A stretch of 64,000 nt of DNA from Floccularia luteovirens (taxonomy: Eukaryota > Basidiomycota > Agaricomycetes > Agaricales > Squamanitaceae): assembly GCA_009739215.1 (NCBI GenBank), contig VSJF01000010.1, positions 434,001 through 498,000 on the forward strand, given 5' to 3'. The number at the start of each line of letters is the position of its first letter. The first letter of the stretch is position 1. A program made the translations under genes and the position numbers. The notes under the pieces are model-generated. The model was not told the origin of the DNA. It saw only the letters and a program-made list of their open reading frames with translations, and searched no databases. Shown here one piece after another: positions 23,894 through 36,754 of this stretch.

Positions 23894-26800
23894 ATGTCGT
23901 CGCTGTCCTCGTTCCAGTCTTTTTCTGTTCCTACATCGCCTGCGATGACCCGTTCATCTAGAGCCCAGCCAATGACTCCTCAGCGAATCCCCCGACAACA
24001 ACAACGTCATACTCAATCTTTTTACAGGTCGCCAGCAACCCCCTCGACTCCGTATACTCCTCTCAGCCTGCGTTCCAATGGCTCCTCTATCTCATCGACG
24101 CTTACCACTCCAGATAATACAAGTTTGGGCTTTAAAAGACGTATATCTTTTGTTAATACCTCTCCAGAGGTGGTTCGGTCAGTTCATCCCAGTGGTGGGA
24201 AAGATAAAAGCCTTGCAGATATTGCAAAAAATTGGCGGTCAAGAGCAAATGAAAATGGTATCAAAGTATCATCAGAAAATTTAGCACAAGATGAATCGCA
24301 CTATGGAGACGATGAAGGTAGGTGTATATATGCGCTTGGAGTCTGTGCCTAGGGTCAATGAGACGCATATAGGCAGCGACCGGACCCTTTCTGATGTTGG
24401 CAACGATTCTGCATACATCCCTTCCGAAGAAGGCATGTGACCTTACTACTATTTGACATTTTGCACGAAACTGAATATTTATGTTAAGGCCTTCTTCCTC
24501 CTCCATTTCTTTCACCCAGAAAATTTGGCAACAATGTCACAACTCGTCCCCGCGCCCAATCTCATGCTTCACTTCCATCAACACGCGCCCTTCCGTTATC
24601 TCCGACGGTTTCAAGGAATTCTAACCGTTCTCTCGTACAATACTCTCCTCTCCGTTCCAAACAGGAGATCACTCAGCCTTCGAACCTGATGTCCACTCCT
24701 CCACCTAACCGTACTTTAGCGAAACAACTCAAACTCAAAGGCAGCTTCACAGATCCACCACACACACGGAGGAGGGAGGCTTTTGGAGTGGTTAGTTTCT
24801 TTGCTGACTACTAGATCCGAATAACAGATTGAGTTGTCGCAGGTTCGAACACAAAGTCAAAATATAGGTAATCTTAACGCCAGCATGAATATTAACTCAA
24901 AACACGACACCTCTCTGGACCTTTTCGACATAGACGAGAACGATTTCGAATACGATTGCGACTACCAACACCCCGAGGTCGAAGACAATTCCTTTTCTTT
25001 GTCATTACAAGCACACAACGCGAACGCATATGGCTACCCAGCATATTCCCAACAACTCTATCAAACTTTCCCGGCCCAACCTCTTTCGGGAGATCCCTTC
25101 CACACTACTGGTCGTGGAATCGATCTGGGCGATATAGGTGGTCATGTTTTGACTAGTATCTCTGAAAGTGTTGAGCAACATTTCCATGCCACCCAAAATA
25201 TTGTTGCAGAAGATCCTCATAGGCAATCCAGTCGACCATATTATTCATATGGGTCTCATTTTCATCAACCACTTCCAGGTCTCGGTCACATGTATCCCAA
25301 ACCAGCGTTTGTGCCATTGCCAGCTTCAAACGTACCCTCAGCTGTTGGAAACAGTGTAGAAGCGTGCCTACCCACTCCTTCCGCTGATTTACCCCGTATA
25401 GCTCCCATCGCGCGACACAACGCAACAACAAATGTTCCCGGCATACCATCACCCCAACCAAAGGAGCAACCCACTGATTGCTCTGTCTGCTTGGCGTCAA
25501 ATCCCCCCACGCTTGCGATATTGAAGCCCTGTGACCACCCACTATGTTCTGGTTGTCTCACCAGCGCCTTGAATATTGTAGGTGAAAAAGATATGGAGTG
25601 CGCTGTTTGCAAAAAGGGCGTTGATGATTTCAAATTGGTCCTCGGAAAACCTAGTGGTAGCAGCGATTTCACCTCTAAAAATACGCAATCTGGGACGGGA
25701 ATAGAATCGGGAACAAAGAAAAAGGAATCACCTTTGGAGGGAAAATCCTTTTTGGACTCGTTATTCTCATCTCCAGGAAGCTCTAGCGCATTAGTTAGCG
25801 ACACAAGTAGCAAGCATGTTGGTGAAGCAGAGTTCGATTTCGATCTCGAATTTGGGGTACTTCGGGCAAGTACCCCAAAGCTGGAACAGTCAAAAGAGAA
25901 AAATTCCCAGAAAACTCAAACCGGCCAAAATGAAAAGCGAGGAAGTAAGCGGGGAGATAACAACGTTGTTTTGAGGATTGACAACGTGCCTTGGGTATGT
26001 ATCATTCTCACTTCTGGCAGGATCAAAAAATAAATGATTCCACATAGGATATAACACCATCTCATATAATAAAGTGGTTGCAGCAGCCCGTTGAGCGTGT
26101 TCACGTCCTATTGGACTCTAAAGGCAAAACGCTGAGTCATGCCTACGTCGAAGTTAAGGACGCAAGAATTGCTGGCTCAATCTTGCGGGGAGAAATTGTG
26201 ACCTTTAGCGGCTCCAAAAAGGAAAGGGGTAGTGTTTTAGGTAAGGGACGAAGGGCCAGAGGTGTGACCATCACAAGAAGTGGCCAGGAAGAGTTAATGG
26301 CAGATGTATGTTTTTTTTCAAGGTTTTAACCGACTAATAATGACCTTTTTTCCTGTAGCTATTCCCGCGATGGCGTGGTACATTTGATGGCTCTCGTCCT
26401 TCTCTTGCAGGACTAGAAGGAGATAGGATTATTGGCGCACTTGAAGTCGGCTTGTTAACTGAGGGAGAAATTTCTGGGTTGTTGCATTTAATCAGAGAGC
26501 CTGACGTCAGAAATTTTTTTTTTTGCGTCTATCTTTAAATGCTGAAATTAGCGACAGTCCCATTTCCTCAAAGTTCCATCGCTGCCCTTCCATTCTCTCA
26601 TTAGTATTCTCAGCAAATTTCCATCCGACATCGATAGTCGGGTATTCTGGTCTGCAGGTATTCGGGATGTACTCTATGGTTAGTTTTTTCTTTGGTACCC
26701 TCTCGAACATAGTGAATTGATGCATGTTATTTCCAGATGTTACATATGGTTAGATCACAAATTTTCTTTATCTTTGGTATCTGTGGTATTAATATCCCTC

Positions 26801-27234
26801 TCCAGCTGCAGTCCAGGTTCTAGTTACTCGCATCTATCAGGCCAAGAGCAATCCAGGAAATAGTCCAGAAGATTATTCTATGGAGTTCCTTTCAGACCTT
26901 GTGGATACTGCAATGGGTTGTCAAGGTATGCATGGAATCTTGATTATCTACTTGGATAGTTGATAAAGCTAATCTATATAAAGCTTTTACGGCCCAACAA
27001 GTTGCAAGGTTCTCGGAACTATTGGATACATGCTCTATATCCTTTCCCGAAGGCTCATGCTCCAGATCTGAATCGGAGCCAGACTCCCAGACCAGTGGTC
27101 CCAAAACTCCAGCAAATTTCGAAGCGGGACCGCAAAATCCAAGCGGCGAGCCTTTTGGTGATCTCGCACGAGAGTTTGGAGTCGAGGCACAATTAGTGCA
27201 GGCACTTGCTCAGAGACTCGCCGGTCTCTGTTAG
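23894..27234 (+). CDS. RING finger and RRM domain protein
   Basis: Long protein (about 930-950 aa) with a Ser/Thr/Pro/Arg-rich disordered N-terminus (MSSLSSFQSFSVPTSPAMTR), then an acidic stretch (LDLFDIDENDFEYDCDYQHP). A C3HC4 RING finger lies near 25479-25620: CSVCLASNPPTLAILKPC, DHPLCSGC, then MECAVCKKG. After another linker comes an RRM-like domain split by an intron: NVVLRIDNVPW / DITPSHIIKWLQQPVERVHV, SHAYVEVKDARIAGSILRG. A helical C-terminal region follows, ending FGDLAREFGVEAQLVQALAQ RLAGLC. The combination suggests an E3 ubiquitin ligase that binds RNA, or a regulator of mRNA fate; I cannot name the orthologue. About nine introns; the first two junctions (24310-24350) need a very short 31-nt intron and are the least sure. 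All later junctions join in phase with no frame breaks. Confidence 0.82.
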
Positions 27235-28673
27235 ATAGATAAGTCCTCATCCCTCCCTTGAAAAGCCCATGCGCTATTATGGACTTTTCTTTTACACCTT
27301 GTTAAAATTTTCCTTGCATCCTTCTTCATGTAAATCTGTTATCCATGCCGCATGCCCTTCATTCATCCCCAAAAGTCTCTCTATTTTCTTTACAAACTGA
27401 AAAAAAGTTTCGCATTTCTGCTATCGATAAACTTGCATCATTCATTTCCACTTACGCACACTGTCAATTGCTATCCCTCCAAAATTTTTTTTGAAAAACG
27501 TCTTTTGTTTCCCTATGAACCACAATAACAATCGTCCACATCCATAATAATTCCCAGTTGTTTTTTATTTTGTTACCTCCTTTATGTGTTCTCGGTTGTT
27601 TTCCACGTCCAACTTTCAAGTTTATGTCGCTCTGTGTAGCTATGTCTATGATTCCAAACCAACCGTACACGAAATACAAATCAAATCAAATGTAACGTTT
27701 TCGATTCAAATTTTTTCAAAAGTGACGAATGTAATATAATCCACACAAGCGTCGACAGCGACCTGAATAGCTGAATACAACTATGTACACCTGGATAATA
27801 ATTTTGATATGAATTTTTTATACTACGAATGTGATTGTAAGTATGATATGCATGAATGGCAGAACGGACAGGAAAAATATATACTGCAGCATTAGTTTAT
27901 CGCTACTATCAATGAATATACTGTACTGATAATCTGATAATGTGTATAAAGAACGTGTGTTGAAACAGTGTGTTTGGTGTGTAGATATCGACAAACGGGA
28001 TTGGCGATTAAGGATTAGAATTACTTGGGAAAAGACCGTGAATATATGGTGGTGCTGGTGATGGTGGGTGATTGAGATGTTTGGGATGTTTGTTGTTTGA
28101 TTCGAAAGAGGGAATTAAAATAAAAGTCGTAGCAATTTTTTTTTCCCAAAAACAAAAGGAAAAAAAGGAAAAACCGTAGAGAGCCACGATGAAGACTAAG
28201 TAGTCAAGAAAACCAATACATACGAAAACAAAAGGAACAGAGGAAAGGAGACCAGAAAAATGAAAGGAAGTAAGTTGATGTACATAGTAGATTTGTATGA
28301 GAATGAGAATTTGAAAGAAAGGCTTTTAAATACAATTTCTATGAGTAGTTTTCTGGGAGCATAGACGTAAAGGGGGTGAATAGTGCTTGTTGCGGCCCCT
28401 TTGAACGATTATATGATGGATGTGATGGTGCTGTGTCGTGGAATTACATTGTAGTATGGTCGTTGGTAGGTTTGTAACTGTCCCAGGAATTGTGAGGGAA
28501 TGTAATTCTGGCGTGGCAGCAAAAAGTTGGAAGGTTATGGTTTAGTCAGAAGTGATTCGTCTATCTAGCACGATTCGGATTGTCAGAAAGCAATGTTAAA
28601 GAATAGATCAAAAACCAACCAGGAGGAATAAACACCAGTCCCCCTATTCCTATTCTTGTAGACCCCTAACGGT
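27235..28673. other. intergenic, no gene recognised
   Basis: 3' flanks of convergent genes. AT-rich and purine-rich (A/G runs 28080-28320); no coding or RNA gene evidence. Confidence 0.5.
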
Positions 28674-30937
28674 TCAATCATCATCCTCCGTATCAGAAGT
28701 CCTTCTTCTTCCTAAAGGTCGGACCCATTCTCTTCCCCAGTCTTCTCCTGACCTTACTATCTCCTCTTCTTCCTCTTCCTCCTGATCCAAGCAATCCAAA
28801 TCATGTCGCCGACCTGAATCCGCAGGTTCACGCTCATATGCCCAACTTTCCCTTTCTAACCTCTGTCGTAATTCTTCCTGAATTTGTCCAGCTTGCGCTC
28901 GATTTTGCCTAGGATCTCGACGACGCGTTGAGGCAGCAGTTTCATGCGAAAGGTGTTTCCGAAGGCTTTTGATAGAACGTTGTCGTAAAGCGGGTACGAG
29001 CATACGTTCAAGGGTTAATTCACCATCTTCGTCGTCGTCATCTTCGTCATCATCATAATTAAAACCATCTGAGCTGTACATCCCTCGGTCGGTGTCGGTG
29101 TCGTAGCTTTTCTTATTGAATCCGGAACCGCCAATACTGCTGGTAGAACTAACTCCCCACCCACTACTAAGGTATCGATTAGAACTAGAATTCGAGTTTG
29201 CACTTGCACTTGTTGAGGGTCCCAATCCAACATCACCACCACCTCGGGTCCAGATGTCTCCTTCCACTCTCGTCCTTGCAAGACTCGGCACCCTTTCATT
29301 CTCACCCCTTCTTGTCCTGTCCCTCCCTCTATGCTTCATGTTTCTTTCTCCCTTATTATTGTAATTATTATTAACAGAACTGCCTCGCACGAGAGAAGAT
29401 GCACGGCTTGCAGGAGCACTTCGACAGACGACACGTGAGCGAGTAACTTCACCTTCACTACGTCCAGCTCTACCCTTTTCAAGTTGCGTAAACAGTGCTG
29501 GGGGGGCTAATGATATTGTTATTGATGTTGCTGAGGAAGAGGTGCCCGGTTTTGAAGATGAAGGGATGGTGAGAGTTGTTTGAGAAGTAGGTCCTCCTTT
29601 GTGATGTCGTTGCGTTGCTGCATAATATCTTGCTGATTTATTAGAACGGGAGGCTACAGATGATGCTTGTGATATCGAACTGCGTGTTTGTCGTAACGCT
29701 TGTGACTTTCCACGAAGATTTGAGGTTGAGGAATGTTGTGATTGCGTTGCCGAAGATGCGGGACCACCAACATATGTGCCAATACCACCAAACAGAACTG
29801 CGTGTGCCACACTTTCAAGCCAAGTTTTGGGAAGCGGTGGAAGTCGGTGATCTTCCTCACCCTCACCATTTCCTGAACGCTTGTACACCGATCCTAAACC
29901 ATCTATATCATCCAACTTGTCATTGCCACCATGGGTTATATTTCTGGTGTTTCTGTGTACTGCGGAAGTTGAATATGGACGATGAGGCATGGCGGGTGCA
30001 GAGGCCATGTGACGCAAATATGCACCTGCACGGGATGGCCGTGGATGGACCATATGATCAGGAGTTGCTTGATCTGGACCCTGCTGTGAATTCGGGTGCA
30101 AAGATGATTTTGATGGCTGGCTCTGCAGATGTGGCTGTGTCCTATAAGGAGATGTACTTTGTCCAGAGTTACGATGAATGAAGGAGGGCCGTGACTGTGG
30201 CTGATATGCGGAACGGGTGTGGGAGTATACTGGCGTTGTTGACCGATGTTGCGGCTGCAGTCGAGCTCTAGGCGTCGCTTCCATAATACATTGTGTAGAG
30301 GAGATGGTCGTGGGAGAGTCAGTTATACGCGAAGGTCTCGATTGGCGACTGGTGAGTGGTGACGCCGGCGGAGAATACGCACGAGGCTGGCGCGTGTGCG
30401 ACTCAACCTCTTCCTCCGTTTGTCGGATCAAACTTGACGATCTACTCGATACCACATTGGGAACGAGGCCTGCAAGAAAACCTACTACTGCCCCTACCCC
30501 GTCCTTCATAGTTGATTTACGTTCAGTCAGATCTTTTGTGGCATTTTTACGCCTGCCTGAATCGTCATCTCTTTCGCCCTCGGGGGTGAATATTCTCGTC
30601 TCTTTGTAACCTGCTTCTTTGAGAAGATCCTCCAGGCATTCAAAAGTTCGGGAAGTACCCCTGCGATGGAGAGGTACACGACCAAGATCTGGGTAGCGTG
30701 TGCGAGATCGACTTGGCCTTGGCGGTGTTGAAGGGAGGGGGGGTGAAGTGGATGAATTGGAAGCAGATTGGGTAAGGCTTGGAGAATATTGGGGTGAGTG
30801 TGTGATGGATGTGATACTGGAGCTTGACTGTGTCTTTTATGGCAAGAAACGTTTATTAAAGATTGTATAAAGGAGGTATGGTAACGTACTTTTGCAAGGG
30901 ACGATCGACTGCTGTTAATATTCACACTCATCGTCAT
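28674..30937 (-). CDS. hypothetical protein, long and mostly disordered
   Basis: Two exons: MTMSVNINSSRSSLAK (30937-30890), an intron of about 57 nt, then one exon to 28674; about 735 aa. The only ordered-looking part is near residues 75-115: RTFECLEDLLKEAGYKETRI FTPEGERDD, followed by a hydrophobic segment DGVGAVVGFLAGLVPNVV that could be a short membrane helix or amphipathic patch. The rest is rich in Ser, Arg, Gln, Thr and Pro, with an acidic run near the end (DDDEDDDDEDGELTLERM) next to LVPALRQRSIKSLRKHL, and a Glu-rich tail. The LLKEAGYKETRIFTPE segment looks like a conserved block of an uncharacterised fungal family, but I cannot name it. Head-to-head with SEH1, sharing a 472-bp promoter region. 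Confidence 0.78.
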
Positions 30938-31409
30938 AGGCTCCGGCTGGATGAAGGACCAGACCAGCCTGGGAGATGAGTGCGATCAGCACCAATGTGA
31001 AGTACTAATATTGTAGTGGTGATTGAAGGTACTGAAAAGTAAGAAAGGGAGGAGGAGGAGGTCGTAGTGGTGGTTAAGAGGAGAGATGATGAAAAGGGAA
31101 AAGCGAGAAACATGCCAATCATATATTACATTACGTAATTATCTCTTTCTACTCAGGTTTCACAAAACTTGCACTTGAATGTTCAACAAACTACAGCTTA
31201 TGACATTCCGTGATCCCTTCATTCTCAATAAATAGATTTTACAACGAGCCGCGGTAGGACAACGTGTGATAAACCTGTATTGACAGCGACAGCGACAGGT
31301 CCATACAACATCAAAGTCACGTGACAGTATTTTCGCGTCCTCAACTTTCACTGCAAAGTCAACACCACCGATTCCGTGGACATTAACAGTCTCTACAACT
31401 TCACAAAGC
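30938..31409. promoter_or_regulatory. divergent promoter region (hypothetical gene / SEH1)
   Basis: 472 bp between two outward-facing start codons, containing a purine/pyrimidine-skewed tract (about 31020-31110). Its role is inferred from position only. Confidence 0.5.
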
Positions 31410-33459
31410 ATGATTCAAACAGGCCTCATTCCGAGTACCCACAACGATCTTGTTACAGACGCGTCCTACGATTTTCATGGCCTCAGATTAGCTACCTGTA
31501 GCATTGACCAAAGGTTGGCGTAATTCAAAATATCTTGACATGACAGAACCCTTGAAAATTTTTTTTCTAGAATCAAAATCTGGCAACTCGATGAGACCAA
31601 TAACACATGGGCTGTCGCGGATGACTGGAAGGTAATCATTTCCTAATACTTCTCTTTTTTCTTCTTTCATAGTAAAATCTGCTCCGCAAACAGGCACACG
31701 ATGCTACAGTATCCCGTCTCAGCTGGGCACACCCCGAGTTCGGTTCTATCCTCGCGTCATCTTCATTTGATCGTACAGTGAAAATATGGGAGTTGGCTTC
31801 CTCACCAGCCCAGTCAGACGGGCAACAAAGTGCGACTAGCTCTTCCCAACAGCAACCACAGAGTGGTTCCACAAACTCTAGATGGGTCGAACGCGCGGTA
31901 TTGCCTGATGCTAGAGGGACAGTACGAGCTGTTGAATTTGCGCCTCGACATTTTGGTTTGAAATTGGTACTGTGCTCTTAATCACAGAATTTGTCAACAC
32001 TAATAAGTTACCAGGCCACGATATCATCCGACAACTTCCTAAGAGTCTACGAATGTCTTGAACAACCCTCCATAACAACCTGGCAGCTTTGCGAAGAGAT
32101 CGACATTCAATCACTTCCTTCCCGCGCGTCTCCAGCCGTCCTTTCTCGTGTACACACAATGGCTCTGGCCACCCCAACTCAAACTAGCGCGACCCTTGAA
32201 GGTGCATCTGCATCGCTAGTTGCCCAGGCGTTGCAGCAAGGGCTGCAACAAGGTTCCGGAGCAGGGACAGGAGTATCCGCGGGAGCTCGTCCGGGTATAG
32301 GTAATAGAGAGGCAGATGGGGGATGGTGTATTTCGTGGTGTAAGGATAGATATTGGGGTGAAGTGATTGCCGCGTCTTGTGGAACGAATGGAATTGTAAA
32401 GGTATGGCCTCCTCCCCTCACCATCAAGCCTTCATTCCTAATTATAGTAGATCATCCAACTATCTCCTTCCCGCCGTCCTGCAACAGTGCTCACTCTCGA
32501 TCCAAGCCCCACCATACCTGATTCTGCTCCTATTCAAGGTGGTTTCTCAATATCAATGGCTCCCACATCATCCACCAACGCTGCAACTGCGAATGTACCC
32601 ACAGGTAGCATGACACCCTCCCATACCCAACCGACCTTTTCCCTCACGGGTCCAGGGACTGGTCTTAACACAGGAACTGCAGGATCATCAGGAGCGAACA
32701 CCGGATTTGGGGCATCCACTGCCTTCTCCACCTCCGCATCCTCATCTGCAACAACAGCACAGACATCCGCCCCATTCCCCACCTCCGGAACATCACAAGT
32801 CCACAATCAACCGCACTCCACATCCGGCACCGGGACAAATGCGGGGTCTGCCTCAGGGCCTAGCTCAACAGACCCAGATGCACCACGCACCACTTGGTCC
32901 ATCACTTCCATCTCTTGGGCACCTTCCTGTGGGCGTTCTTACCACCTTATTGCAACTGGTGGAAGGGATGGCAGGGTGAGGATATGGAAGGTTAGGCCTG
33001 GGGAAGAAGCGGATGTGGATGACGGTGAGAATTTGGGTGTTGGGGTTGGAGGGCTGGATAGAGAGGGAAGAGAGAGGGAAGGGAAAGAGGAAAACAGATG
33101 GACGGCGAGTGTGGTAGCTGATTTCGATCAGCATAAGTGAGATTTTTCTCTTTCTAAAGCTCCCATTTACCGATACCAATTCTTCCTCAGGTCTCCAGTA
33201 GGACGCGTAGAATGGAACATTACTGGGTATGTCTTGCCTCCATTCATTTACCAATACTCCAAACTGATTAATCTCTTCCTTCCATCTCACTTTTAGGACT
33301 GTTCTCTCTTCTGCAGGTAATGACGGCCGTATACGACTCTGGAAAGCCACTACAGGGAGTGTCTGGCGACCAGCTGGTAGCATTGGTGTTGAACAGGCTG
33401 ATGAACCGGATAGAAATATGCAACAGGGAGAGATGAGGGATGTTGAGATGGAGTCGTGA
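31410..33459 (+). CDS. SEH1: nucleoporin SEH1 (WD40 protein)
   Basis: WD40 beta-propeller that serves both the Nup84/Y-complex of the nuclear pore and the SEA/GATOR2 complex on the vacuole. Start MIQTGLIPSTHNDLVTDASY. Repeats: DFHGLRLATCSIDQRIKIWQ; AHDATVSRLSWAHPEFGSIL with ASSSFDRTVKIWE; VRAVEFAPRHFGLKLATISS with DNFLRVYE; WCISWCKDRYWGEVIAASCG; SYHLIATGGRDGRVRIWKV; GRVEWNITGTVLSSAGNDGR with IRLWK. Between blades 4 and 5 there is a Ser/Thr/Gly-rich insert of about 120 aa, so the protein (about 570 aa) is much longer than yeast Seh1, as in other basidiomycetes. Introns at 31514, 31632, 31966, 32402, 33138 and 33226 all join in phase. Ends at TGA 33457-33459. Confidence 0.94.
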
Positions 33460-33698
33460 TAACATTTCAGAGGTTAAAGAGTCCTGTAATTCTATATTTT
33501 TCCTCTCCTCCTGTTGTTGCCTCTTGCAAGTACCATGAACATATCCACTGACATGAAACAGTATGTGTATATTTTCGATGCATACTACATGTATATTCAT
33601 AAATCAGCATGGTATAAAAATATACAGTTCAAACATTAGTTTCTTTTTGTATATCGGTAAGCATAGTACAAGAAATCGAAAGGACAGCCGAGGTGAAT

Positions 33699-35613
33699 TT
33701 ACCACCAATCTCCATGTTCCTTCATCGCATCCGCAACTTTGATGAACCCAGCTACATTTGCACCTGATAATAAACTTGGAAGCACTCCATCTACTCCGTC
33801 TTCTCCAGACCATTTCGAGCCTGCATTTAGACATATCTGTATTAAGAACAAAAAACGGTTAGTTCATCTGCATACTATTGTCATTCCAACCAACAAAACC
33901 AAAAACCCACCTCAAAACATTCTGCCATAATATTTTTCAATTTCGCATCTACCTCTTCAGATGTCCATGTCAATCTCTGACTGTTCTGTGCCATCTCAAG
34001 GCCGGAGACAGCTACTCCACCACAATTTGATGCCTCTGTAGTCATACATGATGATAAGTCAAAATTTTATATTAAATGTGGGAAGAGGTAACGTACTTCC
34101 TGGCGCATACCACACACCACCAGATCCGGACTTGCGTGATGCCTCAAAGACATCGACAGCTTCAGCAGTACATCCCTATAATTAACCAAATATAGATATC
34201 AGATATATGAAAAAGCATCCCGGCTCACCATGTTAGACCCCTCAGCTACGATCCTGACTCCAGCTTTCACCAACGCCTCTGCTTCTGCACCCGACACTTC
34301 ATTTTGTGTAGCGCCAGGTAGAGCAATGTGTATCGTGGGGATCAATTTCCATGGGCGTTCTCCTAATTAAAGTGAGATACTTTGCTTCAGCGCTAGACCG
34401 GATGTAAAAGCAAAAATATATACACATACCTGCATAGTATTCATAATCCGCACCGAGGCTCTTCGCCAACGACTCTAACGATCCACCTTTCAACTTCAAC
34501 TCCGCAACTTGACTAATCACTGTCTCGGTGTACCCCTTCTTACTGATCAATGACCCCTTTGAGTCAGACAATGAAAGTACAGTGGCACCAAGCTCGATCA
34601 CTTTGAGCGCTGTATATTGAGCAACGTTCCCTGATCCGGAGATTGCGACGAGTGTAGTAGACTTGTCTAAGCTGTACTCTGGGCACGCTTTTGCGATCAT
34701 CTGAATATAGAAGGTTCGACGTTCAGAATGATTGATTGAATAAACAGTTTGATAGTTTTTTTGGCTTACATGCTCGACGTAGTAAATCAAGCCATACCCG
34801 GTTGCTTCGGGACGGATAAAGCTTCCACCCCATTTGATGCCTTTCCCAGTGAGCATACCGACAAACTCATTTCTGAGTTTCTTGTAAGCACCAAATAGGA
34901 ATCCAACCTCCCTAGCACCAGTACCAATATCGCCAGCTAAGAAAAAAAGGATAAAGATAAGTATAAGTATTGGCGCTTGTATGACACTAAAAGGGGAAAG
35001 AAAAAATAGAGGTGGAGAGAAAGATAACATACCAGGTACATCTGTATCCTGTCCAATATGTCTGAACAATTCAGACATAAACGCCACGCAGAATCTACGT
35101 ATCTCGCCATCAGATTTACCCTTAGGGTCAAAATCTGAGCCGCCCTTCCCACCCCCCATGCTTAGACCTGTCAAAGCATTCTTGAAAGTTTGTTCGAAGC
35201 CGAGGAACTTCAAGATTGAGAGGTTGACGGAAGGGTGGAGCCGCAAGCCCCCCTTGTAGGGTCCTAACGCGGAGTTGTACTATTAAAAATATGATTGTCA
35301 GAGAGATTATTTGGTGCATCACCAAGAATATGCACTGACCTGAACTCGGAATCCACGATTAACTTGTGGTTGGCCCTGGTCGTCTTCCCATACCACACGA
35401 AATTGTAAGACACGTTCAGGAACTTGGACAATATCCAGCGCCTTCTGGTACTCTGGGTTTGCCTCCAAGAAATATTTCAGGCTCTGTTGAAGCTCGCCAA
35501 GAGCCTGGACAGATGATAAAAGCGGCATGTCAATAAATAAGAAATTATAGCAGCGTGAAACCGCGGCTATGATTACGCACTTGCTCGAATTCAGGTTCAA
35601 CTGGAAGGACCAT
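33699..35613 (-). CDS. GDH1: NADP-specific glutamate dehydrogenase
   Basis: Anabolic hexameric enzyme joining 2-oxoglutarate and ammonium into glutamate in the cytosol. Start [11 protein letters not shown] with an intron directly after it. Motifs: [40 protein letters not shown] then GGKGG (catalytic Lys region), [34 protein letters not shown], a Rossmann nucleotide loop in [49 protein letters not shown] and [20 protein letters not shown]. Ends KEHGDWW. About 450 aa, the NADP-type length. Nine introns, all phase-consistent, no lesions. Its 3' end faces the 3' end of SEH1 with a 239-bp gap. Confidence 0.96.
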
Positions 35614-36754
35614 GTTTCTTTTCGTCTTTACTCAAAGTGATAGGTAGAGAGAGGTCTTAGCGCAACAAGTGAGGGGAAAACTTGATCGAGAGACTGCTTT
35701 AAATCGAGGCCTTTTTCTGTGAAACTCTTATCTCTGAGCGTTATCTCTGTGCGGAGAGCAATAGGTACGGCATGATGTAAGAATTCTATTATACTTGGAT
35801 CGGGAGAATCATAGGCGGAGTAAAACGTGAGCTTGGGGTGGAAGAAGGAATGGGGAATAAGGTGTACATTGATACCATTCGAAATCCTATTCAATTCCCG
35901 CCTACATGCGTGGTCTTAGCGTTTAGTGTATGCGTCCGAGTTATCGCCCCAGACTCGAGTCCGATTCTGCCGTTACTCCGCTGCCATCGCATAGATGGAA
36001 GAATAGTGTGCCTTGTGAAGGTTTCAATAAGAGCCCAGCTTCTGTACATTCGAGTCTCTTGAAGTTGTATATATACTGTATACCATGGTAAGATTCGAAA
36101 GCTGCTCTGTGTTTCCCGTACCCTGCTCCCTTCACAAAGTATTCATCATGCTGCGAATGGACTTCCCCAGCTTCTCGACGACATGCATAAATTGATTACA
36201 TTAGAACCGGGTTTGAAGGTGCGACCTCCGAAGTTGATGGACTGAAAGAAGAAATTTGAAGAGGAAGTCATGAATTCATCACCGAAAAAAAAGTCTAGAC
36301 ATAGAAGTTAGTAGAACGCATGGACGATAGCTAAAACAAAAATTTCATCGGACGAACGTGCTTTCTTGGATTCCTCCGATCTTGGAGGAGCTCTTAGTTA
36401 GCAATAGAATCTAGCAAATTTTTTGCTCTTTGCAATGTGGAAACTTTGCAAAACGGCACTTTGCCGGGTTAATGTTATCTGAAGAGCATGGAGTGATGGC
36501 AAGTTTGATTAGTGTATACAGACTACATAATAGTATCAATTATTGTAAGCATTCGCTTCCATAAGAGTAGCGAGTAATAGGGGTGCGCCTACAATCCAGT
36601 AATCGTTCCACTCTATCAATATCATTCCCTACACAGTAGTAAATCCCATGTCGCGGTAAATAAAATACCCCTGTAACATTTCGAATCAAATACCCAACTG
36701 ATCGATCAACGTAAAAAGAAGAATCCTACTATTGCTCCCTTATGCATATGACCT
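35614..36754. other. intergenic, no gene recognised
   Basis: Upstream of the glutamate dehydrogenase gene and downstream of CTP synthase. Short open frames only; no motif seen. Confidence 0.5.

Noticed and set aside
34981..35259. 92-aa plus-strand frame
   Set aside because: Shadow of the glutamate dehydrogenase gene on the minus strand.
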